Shown: positions 10,851-22,154 of the stretch, piece by piece | How positions within the stretch are numbered: the first letter of the stretch is position 1 | Layout of the letters: each line of letters begins with the position of its first letter | Assembly (NCBI GenBank): GCA_009363875.1 | Contig: CM018694.1 | Location: 29,149,415-29,213,414, forward strand | Direction of reading: 5' to 3' | Length of the DNA: 64,000 nt | Source: Mikania micrantha | Taxonomy: Eukaryota > Streptophyta > Magnoliopsida > Asterales > Asteraceae | Notes under the pieces: generated by a model | The model's input: the letters and a program-made list of their open reading frames with translations, nothing else | Database searches by the model: none | Told to the model about the DNA's origin: nothing | Program-made: the position numbers and the translations under genes

Positions 10851-12749
10851 AGTCAACTAAACCTAGTCACCAACACCTTAAAACAACTAAATTTTTGATA
10901 ATACGGATGGGAACTATAACTTATTACTACAAAGGTGGTGGGGATTTTGGTTAAACAAAACATACGAAAACTAAAACCCTAAGTTACTACAAAGCTTATG
11001 GCATGGTTATTTTATTAATTAAATACCAACTAGATTTACTACATAAAGTGTCAAAGAGTTAAGATGCAAATCGTTACTTACCTTAACACGACCAAAGGAA
11101 TGATAACCCTTCCAAGAGAACCACAATTGGAGTTTAAGACAACTTAAACTTCAAAGTTTAATACTTAGAAACTATATTGGGTTTCAAATCTTCACAACTT
11201 ATTATGATCTCAATTCAAGATAAACATAAAAATACAGAGACATAATGTATCAAGTTAACCCAATTGGTCAAGTGTAGGCCGATTCTAGGGCTAACACACA
11301 CACAAGTACTTACAACTCATACTCATAAGTTATCAAGAACAACAACGAGCGCGTGCATTTCTTGTTAGTACTTAGTTAATCACATCCACTACAAGGTGAG
11401 TTCATATGTCCCTTTTCTAATCATAACTGATTTCAAATCTCGGGGCTGAGAAACATGCTAATTCTTTTAATTACTTAAAAGTTTTAGTATAACATATTGA
11501 TTATACTATGATTTAGATAATATTTTTTATCCATATTATCGCTTATCATTGTATGCATGTTTGTGTGATCATAACATAACTAAGATATATACGATGAAAC
11601 ATGATAATGTAGTTTCATGAATCATCAACACAATAGAATAATACAAGTTGTAGATTATATCTTACAACACCGTATTATTCTTACTTAAAAGAGAAATGGG
11701 ATAATCATGATATAACACGAACAACTAACAAGAATGATATGATGATAATATAATTTCATAATATCATTCACCACCTGAGTTGACTAAGTGTAGTAAGACT
11801 AGTTCTCACAACACTAAGGTTACAACTAGGTGAAGGCTATGGGATAACATGAGACAATTACAAGGGGTAACAAGAATGATAATTGTGATAATATAATATC
11901 ATGATAACAACATCATTCACACAATTATTAACATTGTGTAATAAGACAAGTTCTTATAACACTATGTTAAATATCATGAGAACACATAACACTGAGATGA
12001 TAACATTGGGTGAACATAACAACAATTGATTACTATTACACTGTTTGCATTATATCACAACAATCATGTGTTCATGTATTCAAGTTCAATTGTAAGTCCC
12101 TCATCAAGATTCGTTTACCAATTAATTGAGTGCGACTAAACTGACGATAACGTAGTGGTACCATAGGTTTGACAAACCGCCGGCGAGTGAGGTCGGTACG
12201 TTGATTGTATTTATCATTGGCCGGTAACGTATGATCGGTAACAGGGCGACATCAGTCAGGTTTGGTAAACGACACATGGTGATATTAATCTATAGTAACT
12301 AATGGTAATTAATCCTTCGATCCTATGGACTAGTAGACTGAGGAATTGATTTCTCTCATGTCACAACATTGGTAATAGTTTGGTTGAAGGCTATGAAAAC
12401 AAAAATGTGATAGAGGTAAATCGAATGCATTGTGATCTGATTACGTGAGGATCACAATGGATTCCTTTTAGGCTCTATGCATTCCAAGATGAAATCAAGA
12501 TCAATAGGTTAACTATCACTTCCATTGTTAGTAATGAATTACAGTTAACTCCATAAGCGAGAGAATAATAACAAGGATATGATTTAATAAATCTATTTTC
12601 CTTAAAACACTGAGGGTTTATCAATACCTCGGTTTTGATAACTCAAATCCCTCACATTCTATTATTCTACATATAACACACTGGGTGATGAACACAAACT
12701 TATGGGTGAAGATCAAACGGGTTGAACACATGTGAGACGGAAATGGATA

Positions 12750-12886
12750 TCTATGGTTGTGTTATAAGTGGTGTGGAGTTCTATTAAGTATGTGGTGGGA
12801 TGTCGGCTGGGGCTTGTTCCCCTACGTATGCCCTATATATATGCATAATTGATAGGATGAAATACTACTTGTAAATATAACTATGG
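12750..12886 (+). repeat. Hairpin module copy 1 (solo LTR)
   Basis: Left arm CTATGGTTGTGTTATAAGT and right arm ACTTGTAAATATAACTATGG are largely complementary. Between them lies the conserved core GGTGGGATGTCGGCTGGGGC ... TATGCCCTATATATATGC. It is related to copies in G3 and G4. Confidence 0.75.
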
Positions 12887-13277
12887 AGATGCCATTGTGT
12901 GAGACAGATGAATCAAACATTAACTGGACTTGTGTATGACATTGCGACTGTGTATGATAACAAATCAATGTTTTCAATTACTAAGCTTATGAACTCACCA
13001 AACTAGTGTTGACTTTGTTTAAATGCATGTTTTCTCAGGTGACGAACATGTTTAGTCACCAACATTCAGGGATTAAGCTAGAGGACCTTTAGAAGACCTA
13101 GCTTCATTTTGTGTTAAACATATTTTGGATGACAGAACAGTGAATCATCTTTTGTAGATCTTGTACAGTTACAAGATAGAAACTCAATGATTCTTTTGGA
13201 TAGATTTACTTAGTTAAATTATGAACATAACATTGTAATTTAACTTTGTAATTCTATATCATTGTCATGTTAGCATT

Positions 13278-13281
<4 letters not shown>

Positions 13282-13325
<44 letters not shown>

Positions 13326-13706
13326 AATGGTTCAAATACTAACCCTCCTTACGGCGCTAACCCATTAACTTTGGCAAAAAATGGCCGAATCTTGAATTTT
13401 TTTTATTAAACATCATTGTAACACAATTTGAACACCATGTTCAGTTTTGAGTTTTGGCTAATTCATCACCGTTTGGGCTCTTACAGTACTGTAGGTGTTT
13501 AAATATTTAAAACTTACAGTACTGTAGCAAAAACCTTACAACGATGATATTTTTTAAACGGTGATGAATTAGCCAAAACTCAAAACTGAACATGGTGTTC
13601 AAATTGTGTTACAATGATGTTTAAAAAAAAAAATTCAAGATTCGGCCATTTTTTGCCAAAGTTAATGGGTTAGCGCCGTAAGAGAGGGTTAGTATTTGAA
13701 CCCATT

Positions 13707-13773
<67 letters not shown>
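13282..13773. repeat. (TA)n tract split by foldback MITE 1 (13321-13710)
   Basis: The MITE begins TAGGGAATGGTTCAAATACT and ends with its inverse (AGTATTTGAACCCATTCCTA); the arms match almost to the centre at TACAGTACTGTA. It sits inside a (TA)n run of about 40 bp on the left and 60 bp on the right. No coding capacity; the ORF on the right flank is merely TA repeat translated. This resembles (TA)n-targeting MITEs of the rice Micron kind; that family name is an analogy. Confidence 0.85.
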
Positions 13774-13777
<4 letters not shown>

Positions 13778-13884
13778 TGTGCCATGTAAACAATCCAATC
13801 ATTTTGATTATCAAATGATATCGCGCCCCGAGAACCTTCCGCTCGACGGGAAAGTCGATCCAGCCCGCCGGCTCGGGTGTGACA

Positions 13885-14400
13885 ATAATAACTAAGTTTA
13901 TTCACCCTCGCACGTTGCGGCGGGTTATCACAATACACTCTCGAGAATGAGTATTATATATCATTTGTAGAAACATAAGTTACATAGCAAAAACAAATCT
14001 CTCATCACAAACTCTATACAAATATTTCATAAAAACATAAAATCATACAAAATTCTCACAATATATGTTACAAAAATAATAGATAAAATTACTCACAAAA
14101 TCCTTCTTACCGGCAACTAATCGTTTGTATTAAGACAAAAACCCAGATCTCAATGCAAATCTCTGAATTTTAATAAAAACCCAAATCTTTAAGCAAATTT
14201 CACAAATTTAATACCTTCGTTTCCGTTTACCACTTTTGAAAGTTAAAAAAAGAACTTCTTGTGGTCCAAGTCTAAATTATTAAAACGTCACTATTGCATT
14301 CATTTTACTATGCTTCGCAATTAATATATGTGTGTGTATATATATATACTATTCAATATATATATATATATATAATTACTATTCATTTTTATTAATTTTA

Positions 14401-14434
<34 letters not shown>

Positions 14435-14501
14435 CAATTTAATACACACACACACAAACTTGCTATACAATTTTACTATTTAATATATATATATATATAT
14501 A
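13885..14501. other. AT-rich DNA with Helitron-like hairpin and (TA)n tracts
   Basis: Directly after the solo LTR is TTCACCCTCGCACGTTGCGG then CGGGTTA, a GC-rich hairpin resembling Helitron termini. From 14330 to 14500 there are several (TA)n and (AC)n runs. No gene. Confidence 0.45.
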
Positions 14502-14939
14502 TAGGGGATGGTTCCTTTGTTAACCATTCCTTATTGCGATAACCGCATAACCCTAGCACTTTGTGGCGTTTTTTGCCCGAATCTTTGTTTTTTTTTTGCT
14601 TGGTCTTTATTATACATAAATAGGGGGAGTTTCTTTTTTGTGTTTTTGCTAATTCATCACCGTTTAGAAATTATTTACAACCGTAAGTAAGTGTAACGAC
14701 TTACAGTTACTTACATCACACTTACATCAGATATGTGATGTAAGTGTAAGTTGTTACACTTACTTACGGTTGTAAATAATTTTTAAACGGTAATGAATTA
14801 GCAAAAACACAAAAAAAACCCCTATTTATGTATAATAAAGACCATGCAAAAAAAAAGATTCGGGCAAAAAACACAAAAAAGTGCTAGGGTTATGCGGTTA
14901 TCGCGATAAGGTAGAGTTAATATTTGATCATTTCCCTAT
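14502..14939. repeat. Foldback MITE 2 in (TA)n
   Basis: Starts TAGGGGATGGTTCCTTTGTT, with an inverse-related end reading TTTCCCTA at 14939, both flanked by (TA)n. It shares GCTAATTCATCACCGTTT with MITEs 1 and 3. The centre is a palindrome around CATCAGATATGTGATG. Confidence 0.83.
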
Positions 14940-16200
14940 ATATATATATATATATTTTACTATTCATTTTAATGGATTTTAATAATAATAATAATAATAA
15001 ATATTAAATATTTTAAAACATTAAAAAATATAAAAGAGTACATTTTTTTATAATCAAAATTATTATGAAATATAAAATATTCAATAATTGTTTTTAAAAC
15101 GAAATATTCAAAAAACAAACTTTAATAAAGTTATTGTTTAAATAAATAATATTATTATTATTTTATTACTTATGTCTTAAACTATATAAACTATTAATCA
15201 TATTATTATTGAGTTTTTATTATTTTTTTATTTAACCCGTATAATACAAATTGTATTGACATATTTTTATTTAATAAAAGAAGTTAATTTTTAAAATGTG
15301 AAGAGTTAACGTTGACATGTGTCACATATGACATAAATAGTATATATAATGACGTTATATATTCATTTGTTACTTTTTTATTACTACTACTAGGTTAAAT
15401 TCCGTGTGTTACATGGGTGAAATAAATGAAATATTATGTTTTTAGAATACTTGTATATATTGCACTACGTTATAAACTTGTGTATTACACGGATTTAACA
15501 TAAAATATTAAATTAAAAAACGTCATTGGATGTTAAAAATCTCATTGTTTAAAAAATTCTTTTATAATATATTTTATTTAAAAAAAATCATTTTTTAAAA
15601 TAACTTGTTTTTTACATAAATTTTGTTTTTTGAAAATAAAATATTTCTTACTTTAAAAGTTTTAATTTTAGAGAATTTCATATTTTATAAAAAAATTTTA
15701 AAGTGTGCTATATAATAATAAGATAAATAATATGTTAGTTATTGATATTATAATTATTTATTTAATAAGAGAGAGAATATAATTATTTAATAAGAGATAG
15801 AATTAAGTGAAATTATAAGGTGTTGATAAGTTACAATTGTAGTGTAAAAATGTGACATGTGACATTAGTGGTTTAAGAATGTGACATGTGACAAATTTGT
15901 TTACCTTCTGGGTAGAATTGCCACAACATGGGCGTTCTTCTTAGCAAGATTTATTACAGTAGGATAATGGCTAGGAGGATTTGTATAGATATAGATGTCA
16001 AATGTTATTTAAAGTATGATGATTCATTTAAAATTAAAGCATCATTGCGGGAAGGGGAAACAAAACACAAAGTAGATGGTCCGAAATTGAGATTGTGTTA
16101 TCTTCAATAACACTAAACAATAACATATTACCAAATTAGCCTTCACCAAACCCACCAACTTCATGTTAAATTACCAAAACACCCTTCACCAACTCCACGG
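14940..16200. other. AT-rich 5' flank of the P450 gene
   Basis: No convincing gene. CCGTGTGTTACATGGG next to ACTACTAGG (15386-15423) has the look of a minus-strand Helitron 3' end (hairpin plus CTAG), and CTTGTGTATTACACGG (15476-15491) repeats the hairpin. The small ORF at 15928-16110 has no recognisable domain and I leave it out. Confidence 0.45.
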
Positions 16201-16235
16201 TTTTTATATAATTTCCAATTTCGAATTACCGACCT
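16141..16235 (+). promoter_or_regulatory. Putative core promoter of the CYP98A gene
   Basis: TTTTTATATAATTT (16201-16214) is a TATA box about 40 bp before the ATG at 16252. Upstream, CACCAAACCCACCAACTTC (16143-16161) and CACCAACTCCACGG (16187-16200) resemble the AC-rich elements (ACCWAMC) bound by R2R3-MYB factors in phenylpropanoid gene promoters. The TATA call is fair; the MYB-site call is inference. Confidence 0.55.
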
Positions 16236-16251
16236 CAATCCACCCAAAACA

Positions 16252-18403
16252 ATGAGCCTCCTACTCATTGCCCTCTGCTTTACTCTGATCCTCCTGCTTT
16301 ACACCTTCTTTCAACACCTCCGATTCAAGCTCCCACCGGGCCCACGCCCATGGCCGATCGTCGGAAACCTCTACGACGTTAAGCCCGTCAGGTTCCGGTG
16401 TTATGCGGAGTGGGCTCAGCAATATGGCCCCATTATTTCCGTCTGGTTTGGATCAATCCTGAACGTGGTCGTTTCAAACAGCGATCTGGCCAAAGAAGTC
16501 CTCAAGGAGAAGGACCAGCAGTTGGCCGATCGGCACCGGAGCAGATCGGCGGCAAAATTCAGCCGGGACGGCCAGGATCTGATCTGGGCGGATTACGGGG
16601 CCCATTATGTGAAGGTTCGCAAAGTGTGTACGCTTGAGTTGTTCACACCCAAGAGGCTTGAGGCTCTGAGGCCTATAAGGGAAGATGAAGTCACGGCTAT
16701 GGTTGAATCCATCTTTAATGACTCTACACATCCTGGTTAGTTTATTGCTTACATTTACATGAAATGAAATTCATAGACTAATAATTATTTGTGGGTTGTT
16801 TATTTAAGTTAGTTTTTTTGTAAATCAAATAAATTTTAAAGGGCTTAATCAACTAAAAAAATAATGAAAATGTAGCAAAGGCCAAAGGCAACCCATTATT
16901 TTACTTTTTTTAACAGGTGGTTTTGGATGGAGTCTTGTCAGGTGCAAATTTGCTCTTCGTTGTGTTGTGGTTATCTTCCGGGTGAATGAGTTGGGTCACT
17001 CTGATCTGTTATTCTTATTCAGAAGCAGCAACCGGACATTTTCATTTTTTTTTTTTAAAAAAAAAACATAAAGAAAATCTTGTTTTATGCAAATTTTCTC
17101 TATGAAAAAGTTGCCTTTAATTTAAAAGAAAAGTTTTAGATAAAATTCAACAAATTATAAAGTAAATATTATACTAATATATATAACTTTTACATGCTTA
17201 GAAAAAGACAAAAAATGAAATTAGGAATTCGTTTTTCAATTCTAATTGTAATGTGATGAGCCATGAACAGAGAAAATTGGCAAGAGTTTGGTGATGAGAA
17301 GTTACCTGGGAGCAGTAGCATTTAACAACATTACAAGACTTGCTTTCGGGAAGCGGTTTATGAACAATGACGGGGTGATAGACGAGCAAGGAAAAGAGTT
17401 TAAGGCTATTGTCGCCAACGGGATGAAGCTGGGTGCGTCTTTGGCCATGGCCGAGCACATCCCATGGCTGCGTTGGTTCTTCCCGCTTGAAGAAGAGGCC
17501 TTTGCAAAGCACGGTGAACGCCGCGATCGTCTCACACGCGCCATTATGGACGAACATACTGCTGCTCGTTTGAAAACCGGGGGTACCAAGCAACATTTTG
17601 TCGACGCGTTGCTCACCCTTCAAAAGCAATATGACCTGAGTGATGACACTGTTATCGGCCTACTTTGGGTACTCATTTTATAAACTAAAACAAATTAAAC
17701 TACTCCAAAGGGTTGGGTGTTGGATGTTGGAACTAATCAAAGTTTGATGCTTGAACAGGACATGATTACAGCTGGAATGGATACAACCGCGATATCTGTC
17801 GAGTGGGCATTGGCAGAGCTTATCAAGAACCCGAGGGTGCAACAAAAAGCTCAAGAGGAGTTAGATGCAGTGCTTGGATATGAACGTGTGCTCACTGAGC
17901 CTGACTTCTGTAACTTACCATACCTTCAATGCGTAGCAAAAGAAGCATTGCGGTTGCACCCTCCGACCCCACTCATGCTTCCTCACAAAGCAAACACAAA
18001 TGTCAAAGTCGGCGGCTACGACATCCCTAAGGGGTCCAATGTGCATGTAAATGTTTGGGCCGTGGCTCGAGACCCTGCCACATGGAATAATCCACTAGAG
18101 TTTCGACCTGAGCGGTTCCTAGAAGAGGATGTGGATATGAAAGGACACGACTATCGGTTGTTGCCATTTGGTGCAGGAAGAAGAGTGTGCCCAGGTGCAC
18201 AGTTGGGCATTAATTTGGTGACATCTATGTTGGGTCACCTTCTGCACCATTTCTCCTGGTCTCCGGCTAACGGGTTGAGACCAGAAGAAATTGACATGTC
18301 GGAAAATCCTGGGTTTGTGACATACATGACGACGCCTCTGCAAGCCGTCCCCACACCAAGGTTACCTCCAGTGATGTATAAACGTATGGCTGTGGATATG
18401 TAA
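16252..18403 (+). CDS. CYP98A: Cytochrome P450 CYP98A, p-coumaroyl ester 3'-hydroxylase (C3'H)
   Basis: Three exons: 16252-16735, 17271-17668 and 17759-18403, joined at GT/AG sites (introns of 535 and 90 bp). They give 508 residues, the usual CYP98A length. The N-terminus is a hydrophobic ER anchor (residues 1-20), then the hinge PPGPRPWPIVGNL. Further marks are the I-helix AGMDTT just inside exon 3, ExxR in KEALRLHPPTP, FRPERF, and the heme loop PFGAGRRVCPGAQLG with its cysteine ligand. CYP98A family traits are NLYDVKPVRFRC, LADRHRSRSAAKFSR and YLGAVAFNNITRLAFGKRF. The enzyme class 3-hydroxylates p-coumaroyl shikimate or quinate on the ER, in the lignin and chlorogenic acid pathway, using P450 reductase. 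No stop, frameshift or lost motif is seen, so it is probably functional. It is the only host gene I see, between mobile elements. Exact substrate cannot be read from sequence. Confidence 0.95.
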
Positions 18404-19193
18404 ACTGAATGTTTTGCTATCAAGCTTATACAACACTGGACATTAAAAAAAACACAACCAAATACTGTGACATCAACATTTTCACTCATATTTCAAAAAT
18501 CCTTGGTTTTGCTTCAACATTGCTTTATAATATTCCAAGACGATTTTTATTTTTATTTTTATTTTTATTTATGTACTAATATAAATAATAAATAATGTGA
18601 TAGTGATAGTGATAGTGATAATCCACACCACGTTTGCTTTGCCATCCGAATGGATGCCAAGCTTCTTCTCCTCTAAAGCGATTGCTAATGTCCACATCAG
18701 AAGCAAACATCCGTGTATTGGGTTCTCTTATTAGAGTATTCACAACGGTGGATATTAAATACCCATCAATTAATTTCAAAACCCTTATCTTTACTTTAAC
18801 ATTGTTTGGCGTTCAAACATCATTTTTCTTTATACATACATAAAAATCCATATGTGTGTGTGTAGTGGTTCAACATAGAAGGGTCAAGCGGGGGCTACCG
18901 CTCCCCTTGTTGTTTTGTTGTTTTTGTTATTAATGTTGATTTTTTCGGATGTTTTACATAACCTGATTTTTGCCCAAGCTATAAAAATTTATCATGTATT
19001 TTCACAATTGCTTTAAAAGATTTAACATTTATTATATGTGTTGTCTTTTTTTTCCCGTGAGTAATGTTAATTTTTTGGAAAACGATTATAATTTATTAAC
19101 TTGTTTGATTAATATTGAATAAAAAATCTACATGAGCTTATAAGTTGTAAGATGAAAATAGTTTAAGAAAGTCTTAAGTCAATTGTAAAGTTC
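18404..19193. other. 3' flank of CYP98A, AT-rich
   Basis: Presumed 3' UTR and spacer. Holds a (TTTTTA)n run (18544-18570), a GTGATA microsatellite (18596-18620) and TTAGAGTATTCACAACGGTGG (18730-18750), which faintly resembles a Harbinger-type MITE end. No gene is seen. A polyadenylation site cannot be placed with certainty. Confidence 0.5.
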
Positions 19194-20038
19194 TGTCATA
19201 CCGTCAAATTTTCACTTGCGGAGTCATGCCGTTGTGTGTGACGTAACACGATAAGAAATGTTGGTAATATAGAACGATTCTATTTGAGTTTGAAAAATAC
19301 GTTGATATCACTTAAAATAAACCAAAGTCTAATATCCAGTTTACATGGGAGAATAAAGTTTAATATTGTGGAATCTTGAAACATAAATAAATTGTTGAAC
19401 ACAACACACATAATAACATGACATAGCTCAAATGTTTTAAATGCTTAAATCTTCAAAACATGTACTCCATGCATGCATCCTAGGCCCTTAGGTGCGCTGA
19501 TTACTTGAGAATTACTTGCTAAAGGGTGTCAACATAAAGTTGGTGAGTTTACAAGTTTAATATAAATTAACAGTAAATAGTATGCACGACATTTGCTGGA
19601 ATGTTAAAGTTTGTTAGGCACAAGGCCTTGAGTGTATGTGTTGCACCGCTACCGAAACTAGACTGTTGAGGCCTCCACCATATCTATCGTAAAACAATGA
19701 CAATGAGGTCGTAATTACGCTCATCCTGACCTCCAGTCAGTATTGTCGCCAAGTGGGGTTTGTTAGACCCTATAGTACTATTCAAGAACGTCGTGTTTGT
19801 GTTAACTAACGTTACGGTTTTGCGAGGACCTTGATACGATAAAGCACACTCAAAACGTTTGCATAACATAACCAGCAATGCATCAGCAATGTTTGTCAAA
19901 GCATGTTTACATGTAATCTCCCCCAATTTTGAGGTAAAACAGTTTAAGATAAAAATGGGTCGTGGACTCACTTATGATTGATTTCTGTTTCGTTTGCGTG
20001 TTGTAGGTTGGTTAACTGTCACCTATATTACATATATG
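19194..20038 (-). repeat. Old LTR remnant of the G2 family
   Basis: Starts CTGTCATACCGTCAAATTTT and continues with patches matching the G2 LTR: AAGTGGGGTTTGTTAGACCC (compare 57378-57398) and TCTCCCCCAATTTT ... AAAAATGGGTCGTG (compare 57540-57576). It is much diverged and truncated. Confidence 0.6.
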
Positions 20039-21011
20039 TAACAACCACTGTTGCAAAAATCGGCCTAGGCGGCCGCCTAGGTGCTAGGCGGCCATTTACT
20101 GTGTGGATTTTGGCCTACGCGGTGCCTAGGGGCTAGGCAGCCTAGTCGGGGCCTAGACGGGGCCTAGTCGCCCCAGGACTAGGCGGCTTAGTCAGATTTT
20201 TTTATTTTTTTTTGACTTTTTTGACTTTTTTTTGACTTTTTTCTAGTAAAAAGAAACCAATTTCATGATTATTTAGACATTTCTTAACCCAAAATCCTTA
20301 ATATGTCTTTAAAACATCGAATCCAACCACTTAACATTGAAATTCGTCTCTAAACTTTGAACTCGGTGTTTAAGTTTGAACTTTGAAGTACTTGGCTTAG
20401 TATTTTTAAGTTTATTTTTTTAAATTATTTAAAGTATTATATTAAATTATTGATATATATGTGTGTAGGGAGAGGTTCAAATGTTAACCCTCCCTTATAG
20501 CGTTAACCGCTTAACCCTAGCGTTTTTTGCCCGAATCTTAAAATTTTTTTTTCATGGTTTTTATTATGCAAAAATAGGGGGGTTTCTTTTTTGTGTTTTT
20601 ACTAATTCATCACCGTTTGTAAGTTATAGTAAGTGTAAGTTACTTACACTTACTTACATTTACTGCATCAGATACGGATTTGTAAGTAAGTGTAAGTAAC
20701 TTACACTTACAATAACTTCTAAACGGTGATGAATTAGCAAAAACACAAAAAAGAAACCCCCCTTATTTTTGCAAAATAAAAACCATGAAAAAAAAATTTA
20801 AGATTCGGGCAAAAAACGCCAGGGTTAAGCGGTTAACGCTATAAGGGAGGGTTAACAATTGAACCTTCCCCTATGTGTGTATATAATATATATTTGTAAA
20901 ATTACATATAAAAATTCCAATCCGCCTAGCGCCGATTAATCCCGATTTAATCCATAGGCGGTATCTCGCTGCCCGACTAGCGCCTAGCGACTTTTACAAC
21001 CATGGTAACAA
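20039..21011. repeat. 'CCTAGGCGG' MITE with TAACAA target duplication
   Basis: The element 20045-21005 is flanked by TAACAA (20039-20044 and 21006-21011). Its inverted termini are CCACTGTTGCAAAAATCG and the inverse of CGACTTTTACAACCATGG. Sub-terminal regions are GC-rich runs of CTAGGCGG and GCCTAGTCG on the left and CCGCCTAGCGCC on the right. MITE 3 is inserted inside it. No coding capacity; superfamily undetermined. Confidence 0.75.
20466..20873. repeat. Foldback MITE 3, nested in the CCTAGGCGG MITE
   Basis: Starts TAGGGAGAGGTTCAAATGTT and ends with the inverse form AATTGAACCTTCCCCTA. It is flanked by a TG/TA dinucleotide tract. The arms match almost fully and meet near TGCATCAGATACGG; it contains the family block ACTAATTCATCACCGTTT. 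Confidence 0.85.
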
Positions 21012-21314
21012 ACGGTTTTAACGGTCAAACGTGTTTGTAATAAAATGATATAAAAGTTTCTGTGATTTTAAATTATGTTATTTTTATAACTTTGAGGTGT
21101 TAAAGTTAACTAGTAGCTAACGAGATTAAGCTAGTTAAATGAGTTAACCAATTAAAAACTTGAGGGTTGATAACGTAATTTGGCCAAACTTGTTAAGTCA
21201 TGGGATAAAACAAAGCTTTGGTCAAAATCCCAAACCATTGTCTGGATGCTTCATGCGTACGACCAAAGGAAGAAAGAAGAGCTCAAGAAACCTAATCTCA
21301 AATTCTTGTGTTCT
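21012..21314. other. Spacer before copia element C2, nothing recognised
   Basis: No repeat or gene was recognised. A 100-residue ORF here runs into the C2 LTR and looks accidental. Confidence 0.5.
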
Positions 21315-21683
21315 TGTAGAGCCCAATCTTAAGAGAAGACTGACAAAATCAACTCTAGAATGCGAAGACCAAGTTTTGAATTTTTTGGGTACTTTGTATT
21401 TCGAGTACTTGCAAATTTTGTGTACTTTTTTGTTTCGTTTACATAGGTTCGAGTACTCCTAGATTAGTATATATAGACGTATTGTATACTGTTCTAGGGC
21501 TGCGAATCCTGAGAAAGACTCTTCTATACGTATTGAAGCAGTTTGTTTAAAGTTCACGTTTTTGCAATAGAAATCAACTTTTCTGATACATTTCTATCTT
21601 CTAACATGAATTCCGCACATCTTAGAAGCATTTCGTGCTGATTCTGCTGATAAAGTTTGGATCTTTACAGTTAGGGACCTACA
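21315..21683 (+). repeat. C2 5' LTR
   Basis: Starts TGTAGAGCC and ends GGGACCTACA, aligned with the C1 LTR. It contains TATATATAGACG (21465-21480) as a likely TATA region and repeated TTCGAGTACT / TTCGTTTAC units at 21400-21460. Confidence 0.8.
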
Positions 21684-21685
21684 AG

Positions 21686-21697
21686 TGGTATCAGAGG
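21686..21697 (+). other. C2 primer-binding site
   Basis: TGGTATCAGAGG two bases after the LTR end, complementary to the initiator tRNA-Met 3' end, the usual primer for plant copia elements. Confidence 0.85.
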
Positions 21698-21825
21698 TTG
21701 AAAGCTCTTTTCAGCACAAAGGTAACTGCTTTTTTGATCAAGTTTGCTACTTTATTGTTCATTTTTACACCATCTTGCTGCTGTATCAATTTGAGATTCT
21801 GGATCTTGAAGAAATTTCATCTGGG

Positions 21826-22140
21826 ATTTTTCAAGTGCTTTTCGAGAACATGGTTTCGAGTACTGGTTTTCATGAGCTGCATTTCGGCAACTTGACTTAG
21901 TGATCTTTATTCGACTACTGGGCTTCATGAACTTGCGTTCGGATACTTGGTTTCGAGATCTTAACTTCGGTTAATTGATCTTCGTGAACCTGGCTTCACA
22001 TAATTAGCTTTCGAGTACTGGATTTCGAGAACATTAGGAACTTCGAATACTTGGGTATCGTGTACCGTACTTCGAGAACCTTGGGGACTTTGAGAACCAT
22101 CTGTAATTCGCATACTTCTGGATTTCGAGAACCCGCACTT
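21826..22140 (+). repeat. C2 leader with degenerate TTCGAGTACTGG repeats
   Basis: About fifteen degenerate units of the form TTCGAGWACYKG, 15-30 bp apart, between primer site and gag. They are related to the TTCGTGTAC units inside the LTR. No conserved ORF. Confidence 0.65.
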
Positions 22141-22154
22141 AGAATTTTCTGAAC

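Larger units (their letters stand above)
9338..13884 (+). mobile_element. Solo LTR (4.5 kb) of a gypsy element related to G3
   Basis: Starts TGTGACAACC and ends GGGTGTGACA, flanked by a perfect ATAAT target duplication (9333-9337 and 13885-13889). There is no primer site, coding region or second LTR, so it is a solo LTR, normally produced by LTR-LTR recombination. Both ends match the G3 LTR in diverged form. Order inside: U3 palindromes with GGTGACGAT (9778-9805, about 9880-9907), TATA box (10117), CT-rich leader, donor-like GT at 10350, CGAATG cluster, donor-like GT at 11396, hairpin module 12750-12886, acceptor-like CTCAG ending 13038, then an inserted MITE. It shows the full modular plan of the giant LTRs. 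Confidence 0.9.

Noticed and set aside
13708..13938. ORF ending in repeated Ile-Tyr
   Set aside because: It is the (TA)n tract translated.
9228..15430. One Helitron running from TCTATACTAATAA to CTAG
   Set aside because: The end hairpins are in the wrong orientation for a single element with that 5' end, and no Rep/helicase is seen; left as weak Helitron-like fragments.
15928..16110. Small ORF upstream of CYP98A
   Set aside because: No domain, poor coding look, no homology that I recognise; probably chance.
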